Positions 25,952 to 33,242 of a DNA stretch of 51,658 bases are shown here, one piece after another. The stretch spans positions 1-51,658 of the forward strand of contig CAJLPK010000005.1 of NCBI GenBank assembly GCA_905208455.1. The letters are read 5' to 3'. Numbering within the stretch: position 1 is the stretch's first letter; every line of letters starts with the position of its first letter. The translations under genes were made by a program, and so were the position numbers. The notes below the pieces were generated by a model that was not told where the DNA came from, searched no databases, and saw nothing but the letters and a program-made list of their open reading frames with translations. This DNA comes from an uncultured Bacillota bacterium. GTDB taxonomy: Bacteria > Bacillota > Clostridia > Christensenellales > QAND01.

Positions 25952-27657
25952 AAATATCAAGAGTTCATATTGAGAATTATCGCAGTATTAAGTCGCTTGA
26001 CTTTTCACCCAATAATTATTGCGCTTTAATCGGGGAAAACAATGCCGGTAAGAGTAATATACTAAAGGCTATTAACCTTGTTTTGGGTGAAACATGGCCT
26101 ACTGATCGCACATTTACAGAGGAAGACTTTAACGAATATAATACCGCCAATAACATTGTAATTCAAATTTTCTTTGATGAGGTCATTGAAGAATGGCGCA
26201 ATAACTGTAAATGTGACATCTCTGGCTTTGAATTACGGGGTAAGGCATATAAAAGACAAGTTAAAACTAAACCTGCGGGAACACTCGTTGTTGATTTTGT
26301 TTGCATTGATAAGAACGGTAAAGTTTGTAAATATCCTGCTACCCCATATAAGCAAGGGGAGAGATATTCCGGACAATATTATGAATTGAAAGTAACAAAA
26401 GAACTTCGCGAGAAAATACCATTTATCTATGTTGATGTAATGCGTGATTATAATAGGCAAGACCCGAGTAATCGTTGGTCGATATTGCGTCGTCTTTTCA
26501 ACGACATCAATACAAGTTTGTCGTCAGATAAAACAACTGTAACCGTTGATACGCCAGAGGGAAAAAAGAAGCTAACGAGGAAACAAGCATTTGAACTAAA
26601 AATTAAAGAAGCATATAGCTTTTTGCAAACAGAGCAGTTTCTTGAAATTGAAAACAAGATACGTGATAATTCATTAGAACAGATGGGAATTGATCCCGCA
26701 GAGGGGGATATAGCTATCCGTTTTGATACTTACGACTCAATGAATGTATTTAAGAACTTGCAGCTTTATGTCGATCAAATGGGAATAAGCACAACTGCTG
26801 ACATGGTAGGTGCTGGATTACAAAGCGCGATTGTGATAGCAATATTTAGAACATATGAGGAAATTAAAAAAGAGGGTGCAATTTTTGCAATCGAAGAGCC
26901 GGAAGTTTATTTGCACCCACAAAAGCAAAGATATTTTAGTAATATCCTTTCCCGGCTGGGAGCAAAAAATCAAGTCTTTATAACAACACATTCCCCTACC
27001 TTTGTTCGTTTGTATGAACCAGAAAATATTTGTATAATCCGAAGGAACAACACAAATGGAACAACAGCAAAACTTTGCAAAAGGGACGACATTATATCAA
27101 GTGAAAAACAAGCATTAAAACTTGAGAACTATTTTGACAACCAACGAAACGAAATGTTCTTTGCTAAAGGGATTGTTTTGGTCGAGGGAGCAACTGAAAA
27201 ATTTGCTTTTCCTTATGCAGGACGTTTGTTAGGTATCGACACTGACCGATACGGAATATCTGTTATTGAGTGCGGCGGTAAAGGTAACTTGATAACTTTC
27301 GCGAAAGTTGCATCGGCCTTTGAAATCCCTTATGTAGTTGTTGCCGATGATGATATAAAAGATGTGAGTACCATTACTGACCCAGAAAAGGAGAAAAAGC
27401 TTGAAAAAGAAAATGATAATCATACGAAGAAAAACATGGCATTAAAAGAATTTGTACCAACTACACAACTATTTTGGATGGTGCCAAATATCGAAGCTGT
27501 TATGGGGATAAACGAAAATACCGATAACAAAATTAAGCAGGCTTTGGATTATTTAAAATCCAAAAAAGATAAAGATGAGATTGCCACAGAAATACAAAAA
27601 CCATTAAAGGCAATAATGCGTATGCTTGGCAAATCAGATAAAGATACCCCATTGTAA
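25948..27657 (+). CDS. OLD-family ATP-dependent nuclease (AAA ATPase + TOPRIM)
   Basis: 569 residues. N-terminal ABC-type ATPase: Walker A GENNAGKSN with Lys35, and Walker B IFAIEEPEVYLHP around Glu316/Glu317. C-terminal TOPRIM nuclease: VEGATE around Glu413 and the acidic triplet VADDD (Asp467-469). Length and layout match class 1 OLD proteins and GajA of Gabija. No UvrD-like GajB follows, so it is not a standard Gabija system. OLD nucleases are known from phage exclusion, so defence against phages or plasmids is the likely role. The start is GTG with AAGGAGGGG. It is markedly AT-richer than the host genes, consistent with cargo. Confidence 0.93.
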   Translation: MKISRVHIENYRSIKSLDFSPNNYCALIGENNAGKSNILKAINLVLGETWPTDRTFTEEDFNEYNTANNIVIQIFFDEVIEEWRNNCKCDISGFELRGKAYKRQVKTKPAGTLVVDFVCIDKNGKVCKYPATPYKQGERYSGQYYELKVTKELREKIPFIYVDVMRDYNRQDPSNRWSILRRLFNDINTSLSSDKTTVTVDTPEGKKKLTRKQAFELKIKEAYSFLQTEQFLEIENKIRDNSLEQMGIDPAEGDIAIRFDTYDSMNVFKNLQLYVDQMGISTTADMVGAGLQSAIVIAIFRTYEEIKKEGAIFAIEEPEVYLHPQKQRYFSNILSRLGAKNQVFITTHSPTFVRLYEPENICIIRRNNTNGTTAKLCKRDDIISSEKQALKLENYFDNQRNEMFFAKGIVLVEGATEKFAFPYAGRLLGIDTDRYGISVIECGGKGNLITFAKVASAFEIPYVVVADDDIKDVSTITDPEKEKKLEKENDNHTKKNMALKEFVPTTQLFWMVPNIEAVMGINENTDNKIKQALDYLKSKKDKDEIATEIQKPLKAIMRMLGKSDKDTPL

Positions 27658-27767
27658 TTAACAGATTATGACTACTGAATGTAAAATCTTTTTGCCTCTC
27701 TTTTTTGTGCAGGGAAAGAGAGGACTTATCCTTTGTAGGTTGATAAAATGAAATAGGCAGAGGGGGA

Positions 27768-28628
27768 ATGAATGTGGATTGGATTGAACGACTTAACGAG
27801 GCAATTCGCTATATAGAAGAAAATCTAACAGGTGAAATCGAGTATGAAAAACTCGGACAAATTGCCTGTTGCTCAGCGTATCATTTTCAAAGAATGTTTG
27901 CGTATATAGCAGGTATGCCTTTGTCCGAGTATATCCGCAAAAGGAGGATGTCGCTTGCGGCTGTTGACCTGCAAGGCAGCGACGCAAAAATCATTGATGT
28001 AGCTGCAAAATATGGGTATGCTTCGCCTACTGCGTTTAACAGAGCATTTCAATCTGTTCATGGCGTAAATCCTTCATCAGTAAAAAACGAGGGTATCGCA
28101 ATCAAATCATTTCCACCCATTACCATCAAAATCACCATCAAAGGAGTGGAAGAAATGAATTATCGGATTGAAACTAAAGAGGCGTTTCGCATTGTCGGAA
28201 AGTCATTCCCATTAAGCAGAGAAATCGAACAAAACTTTTCAGAAGTACCGCAAATGTGGCAAGGTGCAGTTTTAGACGGTAGCCTTGAAAAAATTATCTC
28301 GCTGATAAATCGTGAACCGCAGGGCGTTTTAGGGGTAAGTGCTTGCAGCGATGATGAAGAATGGAGATATTATATAGCGGTTTCCTCTTCTGCCGAAATT
28401 GACAATTCGTTGGAAGAATACACCATTCCAAGCTGCACATGGGCAATTTTTCCGGGTGCGGGAACGGAAAAATCCATTCAAGAGTTGGAAAAACGCATTG
28501 TAACAGAGTGGCTACCAACTTCCGGCTATGAGTTTACCTATGGACCGGATGTTGAAGTTTACTTTAATCCTGACCCACAAAATACCGTTTATGAGGTTTG
28601 GATACCCGTCAAGAAAAAGCAGGTGTAA
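27768..28628 (+). CDS. AraC family regulator with GyrI-like effector domain
   Basis: 286 residues. The N-terminal double HTH of AraC/XylS is complete (residues about 5-105, LGQIACCSAYHFQRMF and AAKYGYASPTAFNRAFQSVHG). The C-terminal GyrI-like domain (about 130-285, ETKEAFRIVGKSFPLSREI, WAIFPGAG, VEVYFNPDPQNTVYEVWIPV) binds small hydrophobic or cationic ligands in relatives such as Rob and BmrR. Chromosomal copies often control drug-export or stress genes. Here it is cargo of the element, with no exporter beside it. AGGGGGA precedes the ATG. Confidence 0.92.
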   Translation: MNVDWIERLNEAIRYIEENLTGEIEYEKLGQIACCSAYHFQRMFAYIAGMPLSEYIRKRRMSLAAVDLQGSDAKIIDVAAKYGYASPTAFNRAFQSVHGVNPSSVKNEGIAIKSFPPITIKITIKGVEEMNYRIETKEAFRIVGKSFPLSREIEQNFSEVPQMWQGAVLDGSLEKIISLINREPQGVLGVSACSDDEEWRYYIAVSSSAEIDNSLEEYTIPSCTWAIFPGAGTEKSIQELEKRIVTEWLPTSGYEFTYGPDVEVYFNPDPQNTVYEVWIPVKKKQV

Positions 28629-28657
28629 CCGTTCTGAATAAAAAGGTTGATTTATCT

Positions 28658-28870
28658 ATGGAAGAAGATCAACGTCAAAATAATAAAGAAAAACATTGGC
28701 TGTTATGCCCTGTTTGCAAGAGCAAGACGCGAATAAGATTACGGGAAGATACGGTACTTGAACACTTCCCGCTGTTCTGCCCGAAGTGTAGTCAGGAAAC
28801 GCTAATCAATGTGAAGCAACTCAATATATCCGTTATCCAAGAGCCGGATGCACAGACGCAGAGCCAATAA
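28658..28870 (+). CDS. Cysteine-rich KTR domain protein
   Basis: 70 residues from MEEDQRQ. Two CPxC pairs (CPVCKSKTRIR and CPKCSQET) form a likely zinc ribbon, and the KTR signature follows the first pair. Proteins of this kind are widespread in Tn916-type and related elements. Function unknown. AAAAGG is about 12 bases upstream; an open frame runs further back into the AraC gene, but no better start is seen. Confidence 0.85.
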   Translation: MEEDQRQNNKEKHWLLCPVCKSKTRIRLREDTVLEHFPLFCPKCSQETLINVKQLNISVIQEPDAQTQSQ

Positions 28871-28910
28871 CACGCAGATAAAAATGCGGTTATCGGCTCT
28901 GCTATTTTGT
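28859..28910 (+). terminator. Terminator of the KTR gene
   Basis: 13-base stem with one mismatch (28859-28871 against 28889-28901) overlapping the stop codon, then CTATTTTGTTT. Confidence 0.75.
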
Positions 28911-28922
28911 TTGGAGGTATCT

Positions 28923-29018
28923 ATGTTGATTGCCATTTCTCATAACCTACGGTCAAAAAAAGTCTTTGCACCTATACGGGATTTTGCGCCTATGAGTGTG
29001 AACACACAAATCATATAG
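28923..29018 (+). CDS. Possible 31-residue peptide
   Basis: Starts MLIAISHNL with GGAGG 7 bases upstream and ends with TAG. It lies between two terminator-like hairpins and ahead of the sigma-like gene. It could be a leader peptide or a small protein of the element. There is no homology I can name. Support is only the ribosome site and the position. Confidence 0.4.
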   Translation: MLIAISHNLRSKKVFAPIRDFAPMSVNTQII

Positions 29019-29042
29019 CAATCTCTTATAATTCCTACTTTC

Positions 29043-29080
29043 AACGCCCATGCGGTTTTATGCTGCGTGGGCGTTTGTTA
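29043..29080 (+). terminator. Terminator-like hairpin before the sigma-like gene
   Basis: AACGCCCATGC (29043-29053) pairs with GCGTGGGCGTT (29065-29075) with one wobble, then TGTTATTTT. It lies about 40 bases before the start of the sigma-like gene and may be an attenuator. Confidence 0.65.
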
Positions 29081-29116
29081 TTTTACCCCTGTCTGGGAAG
29101 AAAGGGGGTGAGAAAG

Positions 29117-29557
29117 ATGATAAATACAAATCAGTATCGGGAACATATCGAGCGCACTTTCAACGCCTTTTGTAAGATTGTGCTTTACCACGCTGCATTG
29201 GACAATTACAAAAAAATACGAAGAAAGCAACAGTTTGAAGTATCACTTGACTATCTTCGTGAGTTTGATTTTGAGCCGGTTACTACAACAGACGAGTATT
29301 TTGTAAAATACGATATGCCTACCACTTTTACCGTTTACGGGAAAACGGTCATTGTGGAAAGCGAACAGTTAGCAACCGCACTTTTGCGATTGCCGGAAAA
29401 GCGGCGGGAAGTGTTGTTTTTGCGGTACTATCTCGATTACAGCGACGCAGAAATCTGTCAGATATACGGCATTAGCAGAAGTGCAGTTTTTCGCAGACGA
29501 AAGATTGCCTTGCGCTTACTGCGAAAAGAAATGGAGGCGTTAGAAGATGAAGAATAG
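29117..29557 (+). CDS. Sigma-70 region 4-like protein of conjugative elements
   Basis: 146 residues from the ATG at 29117, with GGGGGTGAG upstream. The C-terminal half is a sigma region 4 HTH (LPEKRREVLFLRYYLDYSDAEI, YGISRSAVFRRRKIALRLL). It resembles Orf7 of Tn916, which is thought to drive transfer and excision genes. It overlaps the next gene by ATGA-type coupling (29547-29557). Confidence 0.88.
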   Translation: MINTNQYREHIERTFNAFCKIVLYHAALDNYKKIRRKQQFEVSLDYLREFDFEPVTTTDEYFVKYDMPTTFTVYGKTVIVESEQLATALLRLPEKRREVLFLRYYLDYSDAEICQIYGISRSAVFRRRKIALRLLRKEMEALEDEE

Positions 29558-29756
29558 GGAGTACAATTTGCTGCCCTATGAAACGATAGTCAAGGCAGCC
29601 GCTGGGGAGCCGGAAGCGGTAAACACCGTCATTCAAACCTATACCGGCTACGTCAAATATCTCTCCTACTTCCAAGGGAGTGTCAACGATGATATTCAAG
29701 ACCATCTCAAAGCGTCCTTAATGGAAGCACTACCCAAGTTCCGTTTTGACCGATAA
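29547..29756 (+). CDS. HTH protein of the Tn916 Orf8 type
   Basis: 69 residues. It matches the short helix-turn-helix proteins paired with the sigma-like gene in Tn916-type elements (LLPYETIVKAAAGEPEAVNTVIQTY, ALPKFRF at the end). It overlaps the sigma-like gene by 11 bases. It likely works with it as a regulator of element functions. The transfer genes it would control are absent here. Confidence 0.82.
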   Translation: MKNREYNLLPYETIVKAAAGEPEAVNTVIQTYTGYVKYLSYFQGSVNDDIQDHLKASLMEALPKFRFDR

Positions 29757-29773
29757 TGAGTAGCAAAGCCAGA

Positions 29774-29821
29774 AAAAGCCGTCAAGGATAAACTTCACGC
29801 TTCGCGTCCTTGACGGCTTTT
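29774..29821 (+). terminator. Strong terminator after the Orf8-like gene
   Basis: 15-base perfect stem AAAAGCCGTCAAGGA / TCCTTGACGGCTTTT, ending in a T run. Confidence 0.9.
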
Positions 29822-30248
29822 CCCGTCTTTGCTGTTGGGTAGACAAGAGGACGCAAACAGTTAACCGTTGCACCCTCAAAATATTATGGGTATGTTGTTA
29901 CGCAGTAGGCTTGAAAAATCCTTGCGTCATACGGTTTTATAGACGCGGAACAAAGGCAATAGGGACTTCATATTCCTGCCCTTAAAAATGGCGGTCTACT
30001 GCGTAACATTTTGCCATACCAGCGTGGATTTTTAGACGGGTAAAAAGCCTTGATTTATGCGGATTGCAGAGGGCAGGAACAGAGCAGGCAATACAATATC
30101 CCTCGAAAGTACAAAAATGCCGTTCTATCGTTCCACGCAGTACAGAAAAAGCGGGCAAGAAGTTTTTGACCTCTTACCCGCTCTTTGTCGCAACCTGTCT
30201 GTCAGCCGTTAAGTTAGTTTATTTTTAAACCTTCCTTATCGGTGGTTG
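29822..30248. other. Right-end noncoding region with nested inverted repeats
   Basis: No gene seen. A long interrupted inverted repeat spans 29889-30020: GGTATG...GTTACGCAGTAG on the left and CTACTGCGTAAC...CATACC on the right. Inside and across it lies TTCCTGCCCT (29973-29982), repeated inverted as AGGGCAGGAA (30070-30079). An 11-base stem with one mismatch occurs at 30150-30182. This may be the recombinase binding region of the right end, a transfer origin remnant or a structured RNA. Confidence 0.5.
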
Positions 30249-30263
30249 GCAAAGCTTACCGCT
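30249..30263. other. Right attachment site (attR) with split terminator half
   Basis: GCAAAG repeat (30249-30254) followed by CTTACCGCT and TTTTTT. GCTTACCGCT is the right half of the stem whose left half is at 23411-23420. Confidence 0.8.
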
Positions 30264-30273
30264 TTTTTGTTTT

Positions 30274-31788
30274 TTACCGGCAGATCAGGATCAGCTTATC
30301 GCCTTTCTCCACCGGCTTATTCTCCTCTTTCCCTTTATAGCGGATATCCTCCATGCGTACACGGTACCGTTTGGCTACGTCCCAAAGATCTTCTCCGATG
30401 CCTACAAAGTAGATGATGATGCCCGCCGGCCTTTTTTCCGATTCCTCCTCCAGCTCTATGCCGCATACCAGGGTTATCTCCTGCTCCTGCTCCCCTTCTG
30501 CTTCCCAGGCCAGCATCACCCGGATATCCAGGCCATCGCCGTTTGTCACCGCTTGGATCTGCTCGCACGTCACATGTGCGCATGTCTGCATGCAGGCTGT
30601 CATCCCCGGCGCTTCTTCTTCCAGGTGTACCGGAATCTCGCAGCGGATGCTTTGCAGCTCTTCGTTTCGGTCTAAAAACAGGACGTCACATTGCACTACG
30701 GTATCGATGCAGATTTTATCCTGCTCAGCCATAGCCCTGGCCGCACAAGCATTGGCAAAGCAGCTCAAAACCTTGGAGGGCTGCTCCTCCAGCGGCACGG
30801 ATACCTGCTCTCTGACCGGCACCTGCCCTTTTGCCTTCGCACTGGCTACGCATACCTTCACCTGCTCCTCTTCCAGCACCACATCATGGCCCAGGGCATA
30901 CGCATCCGTCACCACCGTCATCGTACGTTCTACAGAGGTATCTGCCTCCAGTGTACAGATAGCTTCAATATGCAGGCCATCTCCCTCTTCATTCACCCTG
31001 GCAAACAAATCCTTCCACTGGGCCCTGACCATTGCCTGCTGATCCATCATGGCGCCCGGCGCCGCAATCATCTGGCTGAAGGGCAGCTGGGGGAAGCACT
31101 GCAAAATGGGCGTCTGTTCCTCTTCCGTCCCCACCACAATATTCAGCTTCAGCACACCCTCTACACCGATGGCGTCCTCCTGGCAAAACGATTGTAATAT
31201 CTCCGCATGTCCCTGGCAGCACAGCACCTGGGCCGCCTGAGGCGCGCCGGACGGCAGTTCGATATCCCCTGCGACCTCTACGGCTGCCGTTCCTCTGGCA
31301 CATCTGCGGCGGAGCGGCAGATTTCTTGTTTTTGTCGCCACGCCCTCCGGCACGCGTTCCTGCTCCAGGGCGCAAAGGTCTGTTTCCTCCTCCATTTCGC
31401 ACTGTACATCCACCACCGCAGACACATTCAGCCTGCGGGGATCTATCATCTCATAATTCACTTCGCAAACATACGCCTGTGCGATCCCCCGCATACCCGG
31501 CTGTGCGCCTGGCAGCTCCGCTGTATGCTTGAAGGTAGAAACCGACTCAAACGCATGCACCTTGCCTTCTGCGCAGACATAGCATACGCACAGCGTCACG
31601 GTGCCGTCCGTCATCATGCGCCCTTCCAAAAGCTCCACCTGCGCTGTTTGCGCATGGCCGCGTACCATGAGAATGCGCTCCATCTCCGGTTTTCCGACCG
31701 GCAGGGCCACCTCCCCTTCAATCAATGCCTGTGTCAGGCTGCCGTTGTTATGATGCAATACACGTTCCCTGCTGCATTGTTCTTCCAT
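30274..31788 (-). CDS. SPOCS (DUF3794) and LysM domain protein
   Basis: 504 residues. Repeated DUF3794/SPOCS domains (about residues 35-140, 180-290 and 320-430) are followed by a C-terminal LysM domain (IIIYFVGIGEDLWDVAKRYRV, near residues 458-504). This layout is typical of spore coat or cortex-associated proteins in Clostridia, related in concept to SpoVID/SafA. LysM binds peptidoglycan. It is convergent with ispE across the inserted element and lies downstream of veg on the same strand. Precise role inferred only. Confidence 0.9.
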   Translation of the reverse strand: MEEQCSRERVLHHNNGSLTQALIEGEVALPVGKPEMERILMVRGHAQTAQVELLEGRMMTDGTVTLCVCYVCAEGKVHAFESVSTFKHTAELPGAQPGMRGIAQAYVCEVNYEMIDPRRLNVSAVVDVQCEMEEETDLCALEQERVPEGVATKTRNLPLRRRCARGTAAVEVAGDIELPSGAPQAAQVLCCQGHAEILQSFCQEDAIGVEGVLKLNIVVGTEEEQTPILQCFPQLPFSQMIAAPGAMMDQQAMVRAQWKDLFARVNEEGDGLHIEAICTLEADTSVERTMTVVTDAYALGHDVVLEEEQVKVCVASAKAKGQVPVREQVSVPLEEQPSKVLSCFANACAARAMAEQDKICIDTVVQCDVLFLDRNEELQSIRCEIPVHLEEEAPGMTACMQTCAHVTCEQIQAVTNGDGLDIRVMLAWEAEGEQEQEITLVCGIELEEESEKRPAGIIIYFVGIGEDLWDVAKRYRVRMEDIRYKGKEENKPVEKGDKLILICR

Positions 31789-31940
31789 TTTTATACCCCC
31801 GTTCTATGCGTAGCTTCGCATTGTTGTTTTCTTTTCTATGCTTAATCGGCACAAACGAGGTTTATGACTTTTTATACGTATTTTTTTATGCTTGTATCGC
31901 TTTTCCCCCTGTCCGCAGCGTTCTTTCTGCCCCGAGATAT

Positions 31941-31970
31941 AAAAAAAGGCGCTCTAAAAAAGAGCGCCTT
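31941..31970 (-). terminator. Terminator after veg
   Basis: Minus strand AAGGCGCTCT / AGAGCGCCTT stem followed by seven T. Confidence 0.9.
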
Positions 31971-31991
31971 GCTACCGGAGTAGGGGGGAAA

Positions 31992-32222
31992 TTACTCCAA
32001 GTATTCCATTTCAAGCTGCCTGGTGAACAGTTCATTGTATCCATAACTGATGCGTTTTTCCTGTCCGTGTTCCTCAATCAAGATCGTGAATACGCTAGGA
32101 AAACTGCGTTCTAGGATACCCACATTTTCCACGCATTTGCTTCTTCCTCGATGGGACCGCATCCAAACCCGTCTTCCCAGGTTCTTTTCTATGCCGCCTC
32201 GTATTTCCTGCCACTGTTCCAT
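31992..32222 (-). CDS. veg: Veg family protein
   Basis: 76 residues. Family pattern seen: IRGGIEKNLGRRV, RGRSKCVENVGILERSFPSVFTI, ISYGYNELFT. In B. subtilis the abundant Veg protein promotes biofilm formation by opposing SinR. GGAGG lies upstream of the ATG. It is 51 bases after spo0A on the same strand, with no terminator seen between, so the two may be cotranscribed. Confidence 0.92.
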   Translation of the reverse strand: MEQWQEIRGGIEKNLGRRVWMRSHRGRSKCVENVGILERSFPSVFTILIEEHGQEKRISYGYNELFTRQLEMEYLE

Positions 32223-32273
32223 GCCATCGCCTCCTGTTCGTTCTCACGATTAGCATGTCCACAATGCGGCATT

Positions 32274-33041
32274 TTATGCAGATTGTTCCATCGAAAGCTT
32301 ATCTGCAACCAAGGCTATGAATTCGCCGTTGGTCGGCTTATCGTTTTTGGTATACACCTGGAATCCAAACAACTGATTGATGTTTTCGATCCTGCCCCTG
32401 GTCCATGCCACCTCGATGGCGTGGCGGATGGCGCGCTCTACCTTGGTATCGCTCGTATCAAAGGCAGCCGCCACCTTGGGGTATAGCTCCTTTGTGATCT
32501 TATTGATAAGCCCGCGATCCTCCATCACCATTTTGATGGCAGTGCGCAGATACTGATAGCCTTTGATATGGGCTGGAATGCCTACTGTCAAAAAGATGCT
32601 TGTAATCTTCTCATCCAAGGACCGCTCCGCCGGAATGGGCGCAATGCTCTGGTTGGGACGGCGCTCCTGCTTTGCGCCTATGATCTCCAGCACCCTGCGT
32701 TTTAGGTTGTCCATCGAATAAGGCTTCACCATAAAATACTTGGCGCCCAAAGAAAGCGTATGCTGGATGATCTCTTTGCTCGCAAACCAAGAGGTGATGA
32801 TCACTTCCGGCCTAAGCTGCGGCGGCATCTGCACGACCTGCTCCAGCACGCTGATCCCATCTTGCTGCGGTACGATCAGATCCAGCACCAGAATGTCCGC
32901 TTTGATCAGCTGATCCTGGGAAACGCATCCATCCTGCACGGTGCCCATCAGCGCAATTCCATCGTCTCCTGCGAAGTAGTCCGCCACCTGCTGGCAAATC
33001 TCTTCTTCGTCCTCGATCATCAATAGTTGTCTGTTGTCCAT
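32274..33041 (-). CDS. spo0A: Sporulation master regulator Spo0A
   Basis: 255 residues from the ATG at 33041, which has AGGAGG 8 bases upstream; an in-frame ATG 15 bases earlier overlaps that site. The receiver domain (1-120) has the acidic pocket IEDEEE, the phospho-acceptor in VLDLIVPQQDG, and Lys in MVKPYS. The C-terminal Spo0A domain (about 140-255) holds SIFLTVGIPAHIKGYQYLR and the recognition helix SDTKVERAIRHAIEVAW. It binds 0A boxes to start sporulation. The usual upstream neighbour spoIVB is absent; a divergent PBP gene stands there instead. Confidence 0.98.
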   Translation of the reverse strand: MDNRQLLMIEDEEEICQQVADYFAGDDGIALMGTVQDGCVSQDQLIKADILVLDLIVPQQDGISVLEQVVQMPPQLRPEVIITSWFASKEIIQHTLSLGAKYFMVKPYSMDNLKRRVLEIIGAKQERRPNQSIAPIPAERSLDEKITSIFLTVGIPAHIKGYQYLRTAIKMVMEDRGLINKITKELYPKVAAAFDTSDTKVERAIRHAIEVAWTRGRIENINQLFGFQVYTKNDKPTNGEFIALVADKLSMEQSA

Positions 33042-33154
33042 TGTTATCCTCCTCATTTTTCACCACTCATTTATTTTCCCATATTACAAGTTTCACCCTT
33101 ACGCTCGGCATATTACCATATTTCTTGGGAAAGATACTATATGAGTCTATGTGT

Positions 33155-33181
33155 TTCGACCACATTCGTGGCCATTCGTCA
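33155..33181 (-). promoter_or_regulatory. Possible 0A boxes between spo0A and the PBP gene
   Basis: Minus strand TGACGAA (33181-33175) matches the Spo0A box TGNCGAA; GGTCGAA (33161-33155) matches at 6 of 7 bases. They lie 115-140 bases before spo0A and 60-90 bases before the divergent PBP gene. Autoregulation is known for B. subtilis spo0A. Short motifs, so weak evidence. Confidence 0.35.
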
Positions 33182-33242
33182 TAAATAGATAAAAAAATAT
33201 CGGCTGTCCTTGCCACACGCTGTAAAATCGGAGGTTTTTTTC

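Larger units (their letters stand above)
23421..30254. mobile_element. 6.8 kb serine-recombinase element, probably immobile now
   Basis: The element is bounded by GCAAAG repeats and splits the convergent terminator of ispE and the SPOCS/LysM gene. It holds a TnpX/TndX-type large serine recombinase reading to the left end, TnpW, a small HTH protein, an OLD-family nuclease, an AraC/GyrI regulator, a KTR protein, and sigma-like and HTH genes of the Tn916 type. Base composition is clearly more AT-rich than the flanks, most in the nuclease gene. No relaxase, coupling protein or transfer gene is seen, so it is a stripped or mobilisable relative of conjugative transposons. The recombinase frameshift may have locked it in place. 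Confidence 0.85.

Noticed and set aside
25948..28628. Gabija defence system (GajA/GajB)
   Set aside because: The nuclease has GajA size and layout, but the next gene is an AraC/GyrI regulator and no UvrD-like helicase is present in either strand nearby.
23421..30254. Complete integrative conjugative element
   Set aside because: It has Tn916-type regulatory genes but no relaxase, coupling protein, VirB4 or other transfer gene, and its recombinase is frameshifted.
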